62,236 nt of DNA, from NCBI RefSeq assembly GCF_913776295.1, contig NZ_CAJYOJ010000005.1, forward strand, positions 1 through 62,236, read 5' to 3'. The DNA comes from an uncultured Pedobacter sp. (GTDB lineage: Bacteria > Bacteroidota > Bacteroidia > Sphingobacteriales > Sphingobacteriaceae). Below the pieces are notes generated by a model. It made no database searches. It was not told the origin of the DNA and was given only the letters and a program-made list of their open reading frames with translations. How positions within the stretch are numbered: the first letter of the stretch is position 1; each line of letters starts with the position of its first letter. Shown here piece after piece: positions 10,956-19,819 of this stretch. The translations under genes and the position numbers were made by a program.

Positions 10956-11748
10956 GGTGCTGCGGGTTAAAACTAAACTCCAACACAACCGATTCGCCTA
11001 AAATAATCTGATCTCCCTCGGCTAATTCCTGCCCGATCTGGGTAGCGTGAAGCTTTACGGTCTTTTCGGTCAGTGCTGAACGCAGTTTTACCTTATTGCG
11101 GGGAGGTATTCCACCTTCATCTGCGAAGATTAGGAATTTACCCAGGTTGGTATCCCATTCAATATGGGCGTGTTGTCTGCTGATGTACTTATTTCGTTCA
11201 TCATCACTTTCTGATGGAAATGCAATATGGTTGGTGCGAAAATAACCTTCGTCAGACTGTGCCTTTTCATCTCTGCCAATATTGTATTTTCCACCGGCGG
11301 AAGTTATTTCATAACTTGGCTGTAAAGTTTTGCCGCTAAGCGCTTTCAGGTAGGCTTTAGCCTGTTGTTTAACAAAATGGGTTTTGGTTTTAACCAACAA
11401 GGCAACCGGCAACTGCTGCATTTCTACCGCATCGTCTGGAAAAGCTTCATCGAAAGCCACTGTGAGTGACCAGCCTGAGGGCAGATCCAGGGAATAATCA
11501 TCACTAATCCGTTGTATTTCATTTTGTAATTGATCGAGATCCTCTGTAAATACCGCAGCTTCATACACATGGCGCTCTGCAGGGCCGCAGTGGATGAAAA
11601 TCCCCAAACCTTTGATATTTGCGCCTTCCCCGCCTTCCGCCTTTTGTAACTCCTGTTTTACAAACTGTAATATGGCGTGCCTGATTCCCTTCACATCATC
11701 GGGATGTTCCCCACTTGCGCTTTTGAAGAGGTCGAATATCATTTTCAT
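10948..11748 (-). CDS. FHA-domain protein
   Basis: This 266-aa protein has an N-terminal alpha/beta region of about 140 residues without a recognised family and a C-terminal forkhead-associated domain (about 150-262). The FHA phosphothreonine-binding residues are visible: YNIGRDEK (Arg159) and ISRQHAHIEW (Ser190, Arg191, His193). The usual GSTNGT loop is replaced by DEGGIPPRNK. It is cytosolic and probably binds a phosphorylated partner such as one of the two kinases or the fusion protein upstream. I take the start at the ATG at 11748 (MKMIFDLF). 11742 is also possible, and the frame extends further only to a TTG. The 123-bp gap before it is the largest in the operon. Its stop overlaps the next kinase gene. 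Confidence 0.88.
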   Translation of the reverse strand: MKMIFDLFKSASGEHPDDVKGIRHAILQFVKQELQKAEGGEGANIKGLGIFIHCGPAERHVYEAAVFTEDLDQLQNEIQRISDDYSLDLPSGWSLTVAFDEAFPDDAVEMQQLPVALLVKTKTHFVKQQAKAYLKALSGKTLQPSYEITSAGGKYNIGRDEKAQSDEGYFRTNHIAFPSESDDERNKYISRQHAHIEWDTNLGKFLIFADEGGIPPRNKVKLRSALTEKTVKLHATQIGQELAEGDQIILGESVVLEFSFNPQHHE

Positions 11749-11871
11749 TTGTCTATTTGTTAGTGTTTTGCGAATGTTAAAAAATATTGGGTTCCACATC
11801 TGCACTGTTCCCAATTGGGTGGAACTCCACAATCCATGGATTTATGGTTTGCGTTAAAATGCCTCAGCGCT

Positions 11872-14800
11872 TCAATTAAGTTCTGTCACAGGTGCCTTGT
11901 TGTTATCATTGACCGAAGGCAAAATACTTTTGATATAACCACCCTCTTTTAAAAACGGGATTACATGCCTGCCGGCCAACCGCACAGCGTCTGATGATCC
12001 TTTGGTAGCCTCAATGCGTATACAAACTACAATATGGCCGTTTCCAGTTGCGGTCGGTGCAAAAAATACATACCAGCCATCATTAATCTGTTTTTTCTTC
12101 CAAATCCGCTCTGGCGTACCGGTTTTACCGGCTACGGCGAGTCCAAGCGTTTGCGCTTTTGCACTGCTCTGTTTGATCATGTACTCCTGCATCAGCCTGG
12201 CGTATTCCGGATTGTTTACCAATTTCGTACCAGTTTTTATCACCTGTGGCTGACCGCTTACTTTGAGTACGAACCTGTTTGCAATCATGTTTCCGTCATT
12301 TGCAATACCCGCAGCCATTCTTGCCACCGCCGCCGGGGTTGCAATAAGTGCGCCCTGCCCCCAGGCCATTCCGGAAATTCCTTTTGCCCTGGTTTTTCGG
12401 ATATTTTTGGGATCATACTTCGGTTTGGTGTTAAATTCAGTCTTTCGCCAAAGTTGTTTCCATTTTTCTTCCTGTGCTGCGTTTTCGCCGGGCTTATTGT
12501 AATAATAGCCCCCGGCCCCATGCAGAAACATGCCTGTTTTTAAGTACAACTCACCCATGTTTTCCTGCAACTGCTCCTGGTTTGCCAGTTTGATGAAATA
12601 GACATTATTGGATTTAACTACTGCCCGTTCCAGATTAATCCATCCGGTTTCGTCAGGCTCGATACCTTTTGTACGGATACGTTCCCAGTAGGCCACCTGG
12701 TATTTTTTTTCGGCAGCGGCCATGCCCAGTTTATTGAAGGATGCCATGGCGGTAATCAGCTTTGCGGTAGAGCCTGGCTGAGTAAAATTGGTAAAACCAA
12801 GATCAGCGGTCGTTGTCCACCCCGAAAGCTGGTTCTGTTCTGCATTGGTCATGGTTAACCGTTCCCAATCATGTATGGGTGGCAGTGGATATACGGCTGA
12901 AGTGAGGACATCACCAGAACTTGCTTCCATGATCACCACAGAAACCCGATTATCCGATAGCGAAGTGTCGAGGGCAATTGACTTTTGAATCCTGGTCTGC
13001 AGGCCGGCATCCATGGTTAACTGTACATCGCGGTTTTTATTTTTAAAATCTTCCACCTCTTTGCTGCTGATTCCGGCCAGAAGTAGTGGAGAAAGGGCGG
13101 CATAATCTTTCTTCACCACCGTCATTTCCTTAACTCCCCGTGCGAGGAAACGGTTTTCGCTGTATCTTTTTGCCAGTACGGTAAAGCTTTTTACGGGTAA
13201 TTTAAAGCCTCGAAGTTCGGCCGCATGTTCATAATCTGCAAAATAGCCGTTTACACTTCCGTTAAATATACCTGAATTTGCATCACCTGTCCAAAAGAAC
13301 AATTGTTCTTCGAAAGGATAATACCGGTCTAAACGCTGATGTACCGCAGAGTCGAGATTATAATTTGGGATACCTGCACCGATGAGTTTAAAGTGTTGCG
13401 CCCTCACACTGTCGACATTACTGGTTGCCATTAAAACCCCCTTACGGTCGTGTATGGTTCCGGCTTTTAAACGGCTCATCAATATAGCAATACGGGGATT
13501 GTAACTAAACATTCTCGCGCCGCTGCGGTCTGCTACCAAGGCCGGCTGTACCACCCATTTCCGGTTGTTCAGCACATAGCCTGCTACATTTGCGCCCAAT
13601 AACAGGATGCCCAAACAGGCCGCAATTAAGGCTGGCACCAGGTTTTTGTCTTGCGTTTTAGCGATGTATTGCATCTGTACTTCGCTGCCCCTGACAGCAG
13701 ATACTGATAATAAAAATCCGGCAGCTAAAAAATTAAGTACAAGTGACGATCCCCCATAGCTTTGAAAAGGAAGGGATACCCCTGATAGCGGTAACGCTCC
13801 GGTAGAACCACCTGCAATGAGCAGAAACTGTACAAAGGTAGATACGCCGATCCCCGCACTTAAATAAAATAGAAATGGAGAACCCGTGCGCCTCCCGATA
13901 ATAATAGATCGATGCAGGTACAACAGGAACAGCAGGAAGATGCACAATATTCCCGTTAATCCAAATTCTTCACCTATTGAAGGTAAAATCATATCAGTAT
14001 GCGCTTCAGGAATGGTTTTGGCAAAGCCCTGCCCTACACCCTGTCCGGCTGCGCCACCGGTAGACATGGCCCACAAACCATTCGCTACCTGGTCGCCGCC
14101 ATAAACCTCATTGTTCCAGGCATCCTGCCAGATTGCTTTACGATCTCCCAGGCGCTGAACCGGCCCGGGGAAAACGCGATCCAAATATGGAATCTGATCA
14201 ATGGTTAAAAAAGCCGACATAATCACCAGCACCATGATGGCGGACTCACTGAGCTGCCTGCGCCCGAAAAACATCAGCACACCAACCAAAAGAAGGGTTA
14301 CCCCTGTCGATATCCATATATTTTCAAAAACCCATGAAGCCAGTACATATAACAGGACAGCACCTGCCATGAACATAAAATCGCCCCGGGAGAATGAAAA
14401 TAGTATAATAAAAGTGAAACAAACTACCATCGCCGGCCCTAAGTCTCCCAATATCAGAAATAACAGGAGGGTTAACAGTATGGCCAATAAGGCAAAGGAG
14501 AAGAAAGACCATCTTTTTTTCCAGCTCATATATTCACTGATCAGTTTCTCGTTTACGGCAAAAAATCCTGCAAGAAAAAAGATGATCAGATACTTTACCA
14601 CTTCACTGGGCTGAAATCCAAACAGGTTTACCTTTACACCACTTCCTTCCGGCCCGGTTCCGAATAAGATCGTGAGTGCCAGCAATCCAATGGCGGCCAG
14701 GGCCCATGGCCAGCCATTTGCGGCTGACCGGATGTGCTTAAATATAAGCAGGCGATAAACCCAGGTATCGGTATTGAAACGACGTAGTTTGATGCACAGC

Positions 14801-15972
14801 ATCAATGAGATTCCCCCAAAACCCATGAGCAGGTATAAGAGCGAATCTTTAGCTAAAAAACGGTCGCGCAGCGGATCCTGCAAACTCAGCAACATCAGGA
14901 ATGAGATGCCCGTAAGCATCATCACCACCGGTAATATGACCTGATCGGCAGTGCTGAATTTCCATGAGAGGATGAGGTGAACGATTAAAAATCCGCCAAT
15001 CAGGCTTCCACAAATGATCATAAACCACTTGTTGAATTCTTCAGGTGTTCTGATGATCAGCGATTTTTCTTTTTTGAGGATATTGAAGTCCCTGGTAGAA
15101 AAAAGCTTTATCGTATGTGGACGCTGTTCAAATGTGAAGGTGGTATTTTCATCAAGGTCTTGTACGCCCTTTGAGGCACCAAACTGAAAGCCTGGTTTTA
15201 ATGGTAATATCTTGAAAGCATGATTATTTGGCAAGTTGGCAAAGGTAAATTTCCCTTCGCTACCAGTACGGGCATAGGCGGTGAGCTGTTGTAATTTCCG
15301 TTTACCGGCACTATCCAAAGTATAAACCTTTGTAATGCCATTTGCTTTTTCCGTTATATTTTTGATGGATGCTGTCGGCTCGTCATTGTAAATACTGTCT
15401 TGCGGCAAAATCATTTCCAAACGGACCAGCACGCCTTGCACTGCTGTTTTATTTTCTACGATTTTCCCACTTATACCATACTCCCCCATTCCGAGATTTA
15501 CATTGGAAGCGTAAGGGCGGGGTTTACTTTGCTCCTGGTCGAATTTAAGCGAATCATCACCCGTATAACCAAGCAATGCCCGGGACGCCAGCACCCTTGC
15601 TTTAAACGATTTGCCCCCTTTTGCATAAGCCTCATCCGCAGATAAAAAGTACCTGCGTTTATTTACTTCGCCAATGTTGTCTAGCTCTCCTGCATTTGGC
15701 GCAGATGCAATGGTTTTTTCGATCAGATCAATATCTCGCTGATCTTCAAAATAGTAACCTTTTTTAAGTAGGTTTGCGATATGTCCAGCTGGTTTTTCGG
15801 CATTCAGGTTAACCATCGTACCGGCTTTTAAACGCGGCTCAACTTCTGCAAACCTGGGCTGAATGATCGTGTATAACTGATAGAAGAAGAGTGCGAGAAC
15901 GGTTGCAGTTGCTAATATAAAAATCCGTTCCTTAATCCGGCTTACTTTTTCTGCTCCTTTATTCTGCTCCAT
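11872..15972 (-). CDS. FtsW/RodA-type glycosyltransferase fused to a class B PBP transpeptidase
   Basis: This 1366-aa polypeptide carries two peptidoglycan synthesis activities. Residues 17-37 form a transmembrane helix. Residues 38-315 are extracytoplasmic and include an Ig-like stretch (GKFTFANLPNNHAF). Residues 316-765 are a SEDS polymerase: FQPSEVVK (453-460), IPEAHTDMILPSIGEEFG with the catalytic-type Asp660, and LPFQSYGGSSL (734-744). A further helix (about 778-800) leads to a PBP2-like region with GSTAK (Ser1068, Lys1071), SNN (1121-1123) and KTG (1283-1285). All three transpeptidase motifs are intact. Separate RodA/FtsW and PBP2/FtsI proteins normally pair to build walls; here they are covalently joined. 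The ATG overlaps the phosphatase stop by 14 nt. Activity is presumably tuned by the flanking kinases, phosphatase and FHA proteins (inference). Confidence 0.93.
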   Translation of the reverse strand: MEQNKGAEKVSRIKERIFILATATVLALFFYQLYTIIQPRFAEVEPRLKAGTMVNLNAEKPAGHIANLLKKGYYFEDQRDIDLIEKTIASAPNAGELDNIGEVNKRRYFLSADEAYAKGGKSFKARVLASRALLGYTGDDSLKFDQEQSKPRPYASNVNLGMGEYGISGKIVENKTAVQGVLVRLEMILPQDSIYNDEPTASIKNITEKANGITKVYTLDSAGKRKLQQLTAYARTGSEGKFTFANLPNNHAFKILPLKPGFQFGASKGVQDLDENTTFTFEQRPHTIKLFSTRDFNILKKEKSLIIRTPEEFNKWFMIICGSLIGGFLIVHLILSWKFSTADQVILPVVMMLTGISFLMLLSLQDPLRDRFLAKDSLLYLLMGFGGISLMLCIKLRRFNTDTWVYRLLIFKHIRSAANGWPWALAAIGLLALTILFGTGPEGSGVKVNLFGFQPSEVVKYLIIFFLAGFFAVNEKLISEYMSWKKRWSFFSFALLAILLTLLLFLILGDLGPAMVVCFTFIILFSFSRGDFMFMAGAVLLYVLASWVFENIWISTGVTLLLVGVLMFFGRRQLSESAIMVLVIMSAFLTIDQIPYLDRVFPGPVQRLGDRKAIWQDAWNNEVYGGDQVANGLWAMSTGGAAGQGVGQGFAKTIPEAHTDMILPSIGEEFGLTGILCIFLLFLLYLHRSIIIGRRTGSPFLFYLSAGIGVSTFVQFLLIAGGSTGALPLSGVSLPFQSYGGSSLVLNFLAAGFLLSVSAVRGSEVQMQYIAKTQDKNLVPALIAACLGILLLGANVAGYVLNNRKWVVQPALVADRSGARMFSYNPRIAILMSRLKAGTIHDRKGVLMATSNVDSVRAQHFKLIGAGIPNYNLDSAVHQRLDRYYPFEEQLFFWTGDANSGIFNGSVNGYFADYEHAAELRGFKLPVKSFTVLAKRYSENRFLARGVKEMTVVKKDYAALSPLLLAGISSKEVEDFKNKNRDVQLTMDAGLQTRIQKSIALDTSLSDNRVSVVIMEASSGDVLTSAVYPLPPIHDWERLTMTNAEQNQLSGWTTTADLGFTNFTQPGSTAKLITAMASFNKLGMAAAEKKYQVAYWERIRTKGIEPDETGWINLERAVVKSNNVYFIKLANQEQLQENMGELYLKTGMFLHGAGGYYYNKPGENAAQEEKWKQLWRKTEFNTKPKYDPKNIRKTRAKGISGMAWGQGALIATPAAVARMAAGIANDGNMIANRFVLKVSGQPQVIKTGTKLVNNPEYARLMQEYMIKQSSAKAQTLGLAVAGKTGTPERIWKKKQINDGWYVFFAPTATGNGHIVVCIRIEATKGSSDAVRLAGRHVIPFLKEGGYIKSILPSVNDNNKAPVTELN

Positions 15973-17401
15973 TTTTTGAGTGTGCGGTTTTAATGGTGTT
16001 ACCGTTTAGTGTACTAACCTTCATTAGTGCTGCATTTACCGGTTTCCGGTCGGGGAATTGGATGCTGTTTTGTATGGGAAGCAAACAATTGGTAAAAGTG
16101 ACATTTTTGAGTGATAGTGCCTGGTCTGAAATAGCGATAGCAGTAGCGAAGCCTTTAAACTGCAGACTGTCTAGCTTCATCAGTTTCGATTGAGGTAGCA
16201 TCGTTATGGCTGCACCTTTGTATCCGCTATCCGCTTGCAGCACAAGGCCATTTGCAATCACATAAAGGGTGTCTTTCCGCAGGCGTAGCGTATCGCTGAT
16301 CAGAACCGGACTTTTAAAAACCGAATCGGATAATACCAGTGTGTCTCCCGGGGCATGGTCAAACGCATCTTGTAGCAACTTCTCCTGGCTGTTTCGTGCT
16401 TTCTGCTTTGGTAATGAATTAAGGGTAGAGACAGTATCTGTAGCCCGCTGGTTCTGCAGGTACAAAAATACAGTACTGCCAAGCAGGATGAGGCATAAAA
16501 TAACCAGCGCAGTGAACCAATAATTTCTTTTGGGTGCTGTTTGAGATGGTTCTGAATTTTCAGGCAGCCTCATGGCTTCATTTCTTTCTGCTTTTGTTGC
16601 CGGATGCGGCTGTTGTGTATGGTCTGGTCTGGTGGGTTTTACCTGCTGAGGCGTTTTATTGTTCTGCAGCAGCACAACAGTGATATTGTCACGGCCGCCA
16701 TTTTCATTGGCAAGCGCGATGAGGTTACCTGCTTTTTTAGCCAGTGTATCTCCTTGTAAGAGCAGGGTGGTCATATCCTGCCTGTTGACCATATCCGTTA
16801 GTCCATCACTGCATAATAAAAGAAGATCGCCCGGCAGGAAAGGTGATTGACCGGTTTCAATATAACTCTCATCGGTAGCAATCTGGTCGCTGAAACCGAT
16901 CGCCTTATTGATTTCGTTGCGTTTTGGGTGCTGCATGGCGGCAGTCTCATCCAATCTTCCCGAATCTTCCAGAAAGCCTACAAATGAATGGTCCTTAGAA
17001 ATTTTGATCAATGATCCATCCCTTAGCAAGTATAACCTGGTATCGCCAACGTGGGCATAATAAAATTGATTGTTTTCAATATCCGCTACTACTATAGTGG
17101 CCACACAGGCCATTTTCGAAAGGGTTGTTTCGGTTTGCTTTTTGGCAACGATCACTTCGTTTGCATTCCTGAACGCGCTAATCATCCGGGAGATTGGATC
17201 AGCTGGACGACCCGAAAATTGCGCCGAAATTTGTTCTGCTGCAATTGCGGCTGCTACCTCTCCGCCATGATAGCCACCTACGCCGTCTATTACAGCTGCC
17301 AAAATCAACTGATCGTTGGTAAGGGACTTAACAATAAAGCTGTCCTCGTTGTTGTCTCTGGATTTGCCGGCGTCTGTGAGGCCAAAAAAGTGTTTATCCA
17401 T
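15959..17401 (-). CDS. Membrane PP2C-type Ser/Thr phosphatase with extracytoplasmic tail
   Basis: This 480-aa protein has an N-terminal PPM/PP2C domain (1-247) with metal-binding residues in NNEDSF (Asp20), VIDGVGG (Asp39, Gly40), CSDGLTD (Asp199) and GRDNIT (Asp238). A Pro/Gln-rich linker follows, then one transmembrane helix (about 293-315), and an outer region whose short repeating turns (VLISDTLRLRKDTLYVIANG, then FKGFATAIAISD) resemble a small right-handed beta-helix. It reverses phosphorylation by the two kinases, in the manner of actinobacterial PstP. It overlaps both neighbours: the upstream microprotein by 8 nt and the downstream fusion by 14 nt. The outer domain is unusual for PstP-like enzymes, which normally end shortly after the helix. 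Confidence 0.93.
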   Translation of the reverse strand: MDKHFFGLTDAGKSRDNNEDSFIVKSLTNDQLILAAVIDGVGGYHGGEVAAAIAAEQISAQFSGRPADPISRMISAFRNANEVIVAKKQTETTLSKMACVATIVVADIENNQFYYAHVGDTRLYLLRDGSLIKISKDHSFVGFLEDSGRLDETAAMQHPKRNEINKAIGFSDQIATDESYIETGQSPFLPGDLLLLCSDGLTDMVNRQDMTTLLLQGDTLAKKAGNLIALANENGGRDNITVVLLQNNKTPQQVKPTRPDHTQQPHPATKAERNEAMRLPENSEPSQTAPKRNYWFTALVILCLILLGSTVFLYLQNQRATDTVSTLNSLPKQKARNSQEKLLQDAFDHAPGDTLVLSDSVFKSPVLISDTLRLRKDTLYVIANGLVLQADSGYKGAAITMLPQSKLMKLDSLQFKGFATAIAISDQALSLKNVTFTNCLLPIQNSIQFPDRKPVNAALMKVSTLNGNTIKTAHSKNGAE

Positions 17402-17492
17402 TTTTATTACGGGAGTTTTTAATGTCTTTGAAGTGAACGGTCATCAGCGCAACGACCAGTGATAACAATAAAATTGATAGCAGTTGCGACAT
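17394..17492 (-). CDS. 32-aa single-pass membrane microprotein
   Basis: This short frame fills the gap between the FHA-like and PP2C genes. The ATG at 17492 lies 3 nt after the TAG of the upstream gene, and the TAA (17394-17396) lies inside the PP2C start region, overlapping it by 8 nt. The product is MSQ followed by a hydrophobic run (LLSILLLSLVVALMTV, residues 4-19) and a basic tail (HFKDIKNSRNKNG), i.e. one transmembrane helix with a cytoplasmic positive end. The tight start/stop coupling matches the rest of the operon and supports translation. I recognise no family. It could be an accessory subunit of the membrane kinase/phosphatase/FtsW-PBP complex (inference). Confidence 0.6.
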   Translation of the reverse strand: MSQLLSILLLSLVVALMTVHFKDIKNSRNKNG

Positions 17493-17495
17493 AAG

Positions 17496-18449
17496 CTAGG
17501 ATTTAAACAGGTTTATACCAATTATACCGTTAAGTAACATCCTGGAGTTAAGCGGCAAAGAAACCCATTGTGGTGAATTAATTTCGCTACGTTGTACCAA
17601 AACCTCGTTCAATGTGGTAAGTTCGCCGAAAGAGGCTAAGTAGAAATTACCGTCTGTTTTGTTGTAACGGATGTGTAAGTGTGGTGAATTGACCCATTCA
17701 GTGGCGATTTTGAAAATATTGGAATCTTCGCGTCCATCGTCATTTCCGGAAACAATAGTATCTTCAGTTTTAATCAGGAACTCGATTTTTTTGCCCGAAA
17801 ACTGTTTGTCGGGTATAATGGCTTCCAGCCGGCCGATAACCGTCTGGTCTTTGGGAGGGGAAGTACTGCCCTCAATATATTCCAATCCCGCATCATATGG
17901 GATTTCCATATAGCCTTCGCTGTAGTAAGTAAAGCCTTTTAAAATATCATTGTTAATATCGAATGTTTGCGCAATACCGGTTTGTCGGGGAATAAAAGTT
18001 ACCCGGAGATTTTCCGATTTCTGATTATTGTCTGGCAACAGCTTTCCGATAAACCCCTTATCGCCCCTTGCGTAATCAGGATGTGACACCAGCCGAAATA
18101 CCCACTTTGAACCGGATGGTTCAACATTCTTTCCGGCTTGCCTGTGCTCTCTTAAAATTTCATAGAATTTTTTTACTGTTTCCTGTACAATTAAGCCTAA
18201 AATTCCCTGTTTATTATCTATAAATTCACGGTAATCTTCGGCGTTAAAGGTGATGATGAACTCATGATAAAAAACAATGCGATCTGCAAAAGATAATTCC
18301 CTGATGGACTCCCTGAATTTATCTACAATAAAACTGTAAATGGTTTCCGGAGTAAGTTGCGGGGATTTTTGGCCGCTGTTCTTTTTTTCATCGGTTAGAA
18401 ACCAATCCTGAATACCGATACGCTGCCAGAAATTTGATTTTGTTTCCAT
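17496..18449 (-). CDS. FHA-like (degenerate) cytosolic protein
   Basis: This 317-aa protein has no signal peptide or membrane helix. Residues about 30-130 are a helical/alpha-beta region (TIYSFIVDKFRESIRELSFA) reminiscent in position of the N-terminal region of the FHA protein at 10948-11748. Residues about 225-317 look like a decayed FHA fold: NSPHLHIRYN stands where SRRHARI is expected, followed by NFYLASFGELTTLNEVLV and a final LLNGIIGINLF. The phosphopeptide-binding Arg/Ser pair is missing, so any binding would be phospho-independent. It sits 26 nt after the first kinase and 3 nt before the microprotein. The FHA assignment is by pattern only and needs a profile search. Confidence 0.6.
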   Translation of the reverse strand: METKSNFWQRIGIQDWFLTDEKKNSGQKSPQLTPETIYSFIVDKFRESIRELSFADRIVFYHEFIITFNAEDYREFIDNKQGILGLIVQETVKKFYEILREHRQAGKNVEPSGSKWVFRLVSHPDYARGDKGFIGKLLPDNNQKSENLRVTFIPRQTGIAQTFDINNDILKGFTYYSEGYMEIPYDAGLEYIEGSTSPPKDQTVIGRLEAIIPDKQFSGKKIEFLIKTEDTIVSGNDDGREDSNIFKIATEWVNSPHLHIRYNKTDGNFYLASFGELTTLNEVLVQRSEINSPQWVSLPLNSRMLLNGIIGINLFKS

Positions 18450-18475
18450 ATGTTAGGGCCAATTGTTCTTAAAAA

Positions 18476-19819
18476 TTAAAATTCTATAGGACTTGATGAA
18501 GTATCGGGTTTAAGGTTTTCCGTACTATCGGCGGCTTTATCTCTGGCTTTTTTGATCTCTGCGTTGATTGCACTATCTACCATCCGCTTTGTTGCTGCAG
18601 CTTCAGCCAGTTTGCGCTGCCTCGCCAATCTATTTCGCTCTTGCGCTGTGGTATCAACTACCGACGGGATCGAATCTCTGGTTTGGACAGTTTGCTGTGT
18701 TTGTGATTTGCTTCCAAACTGAGAATAACCCAGAAAAGCGATCAATCCAATGATGGAGATGATCATGAGGATAAAAGCAAAATGAGGTAACAGAATACCG
18801 TTTTTTTCAGTTACCTGAGCGCTGCTTTCCAGTGCCAATACCTGTTTATGGAGTGCTTCGTTTTCCTTTTTAAGCAAATTAATGGCTTCATAATCTATGG
18901 GTAGCGCATTGCCTGATAAGCTTCCGTTGAGTACCGCTTCATGCAAGGCCATTCCATCGCTGTACCTGAGCACAGGATCTTTCTGCAGGCATTTTTCGAT
19001 CAGTTTGAGGAGCCAATCCGGCACCTGCATTTCACGGGTTTTCTGTTCATCGGTCCAGTTATCGGGTAAGTTTGTCCTGCGCATGGAAATCACGTCAGGT
19101 ATTTCACTTTCCATATGACTGATCATTACCGAATTACGTGCTGTATCACTATTCCCACTTAGGGGAAAAGGAACCTGGCCACCCAGCAATTCGTATAAGA
19201 TGATCCCATAACTGTAAATATCAGTTTGTGGAAGCATTTTGCCTTCATTTTGTTCTGGCGCCATAAACTCCACCGCACCTGCATGCCGGATGCTGCTTCT
19301 ACGCTGCTCCTCACTCATAATGGCAAGTCCAAAATCGAGCAGTACATAGTTCGCTGTGTGCAAATTATATTTAATGTTATTGCTCTTAACATCGCCATGT
19401 TTTACACCAAGTTTATGGCAGTGCTCAAGGGCAGCAGCAAGGTGTTGCGCAACTTTTATGACTTCGCTTAGCGTAAATATTTTTTGATGAGGGGGTTGAA
19501 GCAGCTCGCAAAGGTCAGGTCCCTCTATGTATTCCATTTCTATAAACGGGAAGGATCCGCTTTCGGTTATGCCGAAACTGAGCATTTTTACAACATTCGG
19601 ACTGGGATTTTCATTTACCTTGAGCAACTTTGCAACCTCATTTTCAAAATTGCGGTAATTTTTATCATTGCGGTCCTCAGTGTATATTGGGGTAGGTATT
19701 AATTTCACTGCGGAGTAAATTGCACCGATGCGTTTCCCTTTATATACCGATCCCTGTCCGCCTGTTCGCAGCGCGCCTAAATTCTCCAGCCCTTCTGTAA
19801 TTGTAAATACTTTACTCAT
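18476..19819 (-). CDS. Membrane Ser/Thr protein kinase (Hanks type), first gene of the locus
   Basis: This 447-aa kinase is closely similar to the paralogue at 9570-10955 over the catalytic domain: glycine loop RTGGQGSVYKG, Lys39 in YSAVKL, HGDVKSNN (141-148), DFG (162-164), APE (187-189). The juxtamembrane segment looks coiled-coil (LLKKENEALHKQVLALESS). One transmembrane helix lies at about 343-365, and an 80-residue outer tail rich in charged residues follows. It differs from the second kinase almost only in these outer parts, which suggests two inputs to one pathway. The ATG at 19819 is preceded by AGGAG 4 nt away, an unusually good Shine-Dalgarno for this phylum. It heads an operon running to 9570. 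Confidence 0.93.
   Translation of the reverse strand: MSKVFTITEGLENLGALRTGGQGSVYKGKRIGAIYSAVKLIPTPIYTEDRNDKNYRNFENEVAKLLKVNENPSPNVVKMLSFGITESGSFPFIEMEYIEGPDLCELLQPPHQKIFTLSEVIKVAQHLAAALEHCHKLGVKHGDVKSNNIKYNLHTANYVLLDFGLAIMSEEQRRSSIRHAGAVEFMAPEQNEGKMLPQTDIYSYGIILYELLGGQVPFPLSGNSDTARNSVMISHMESEIPDVISMRRTNLPDNWTDEQKTREMQVPDWLLKLIEKCLQKDPVLRYSDGMALHEAVLNGSLSGNALPIDYEAINLLKKENEALHKQVLALESSAQVTEKNGILLPHFAFILMIISIIGLIAFLGYSQFGSKSQTQQTVQTRDSIPSVVDTTAQERNRLARQRKLAEAAATKRMVDSAINAEIKKARDKAADSTENLKPDTSSSPIEF

Noticed and set aside
11749..11861. 25-codon ORF (starting MDCGVPPNW) and TTG-started extension of the FHA gene
   Set aside because: They occupy the 123-bp gap around a short palindrome (CCCAATTGGG). 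There is no hydrophobic segment or coupling to neighbours, unlike the 17394-17492 microprotein.
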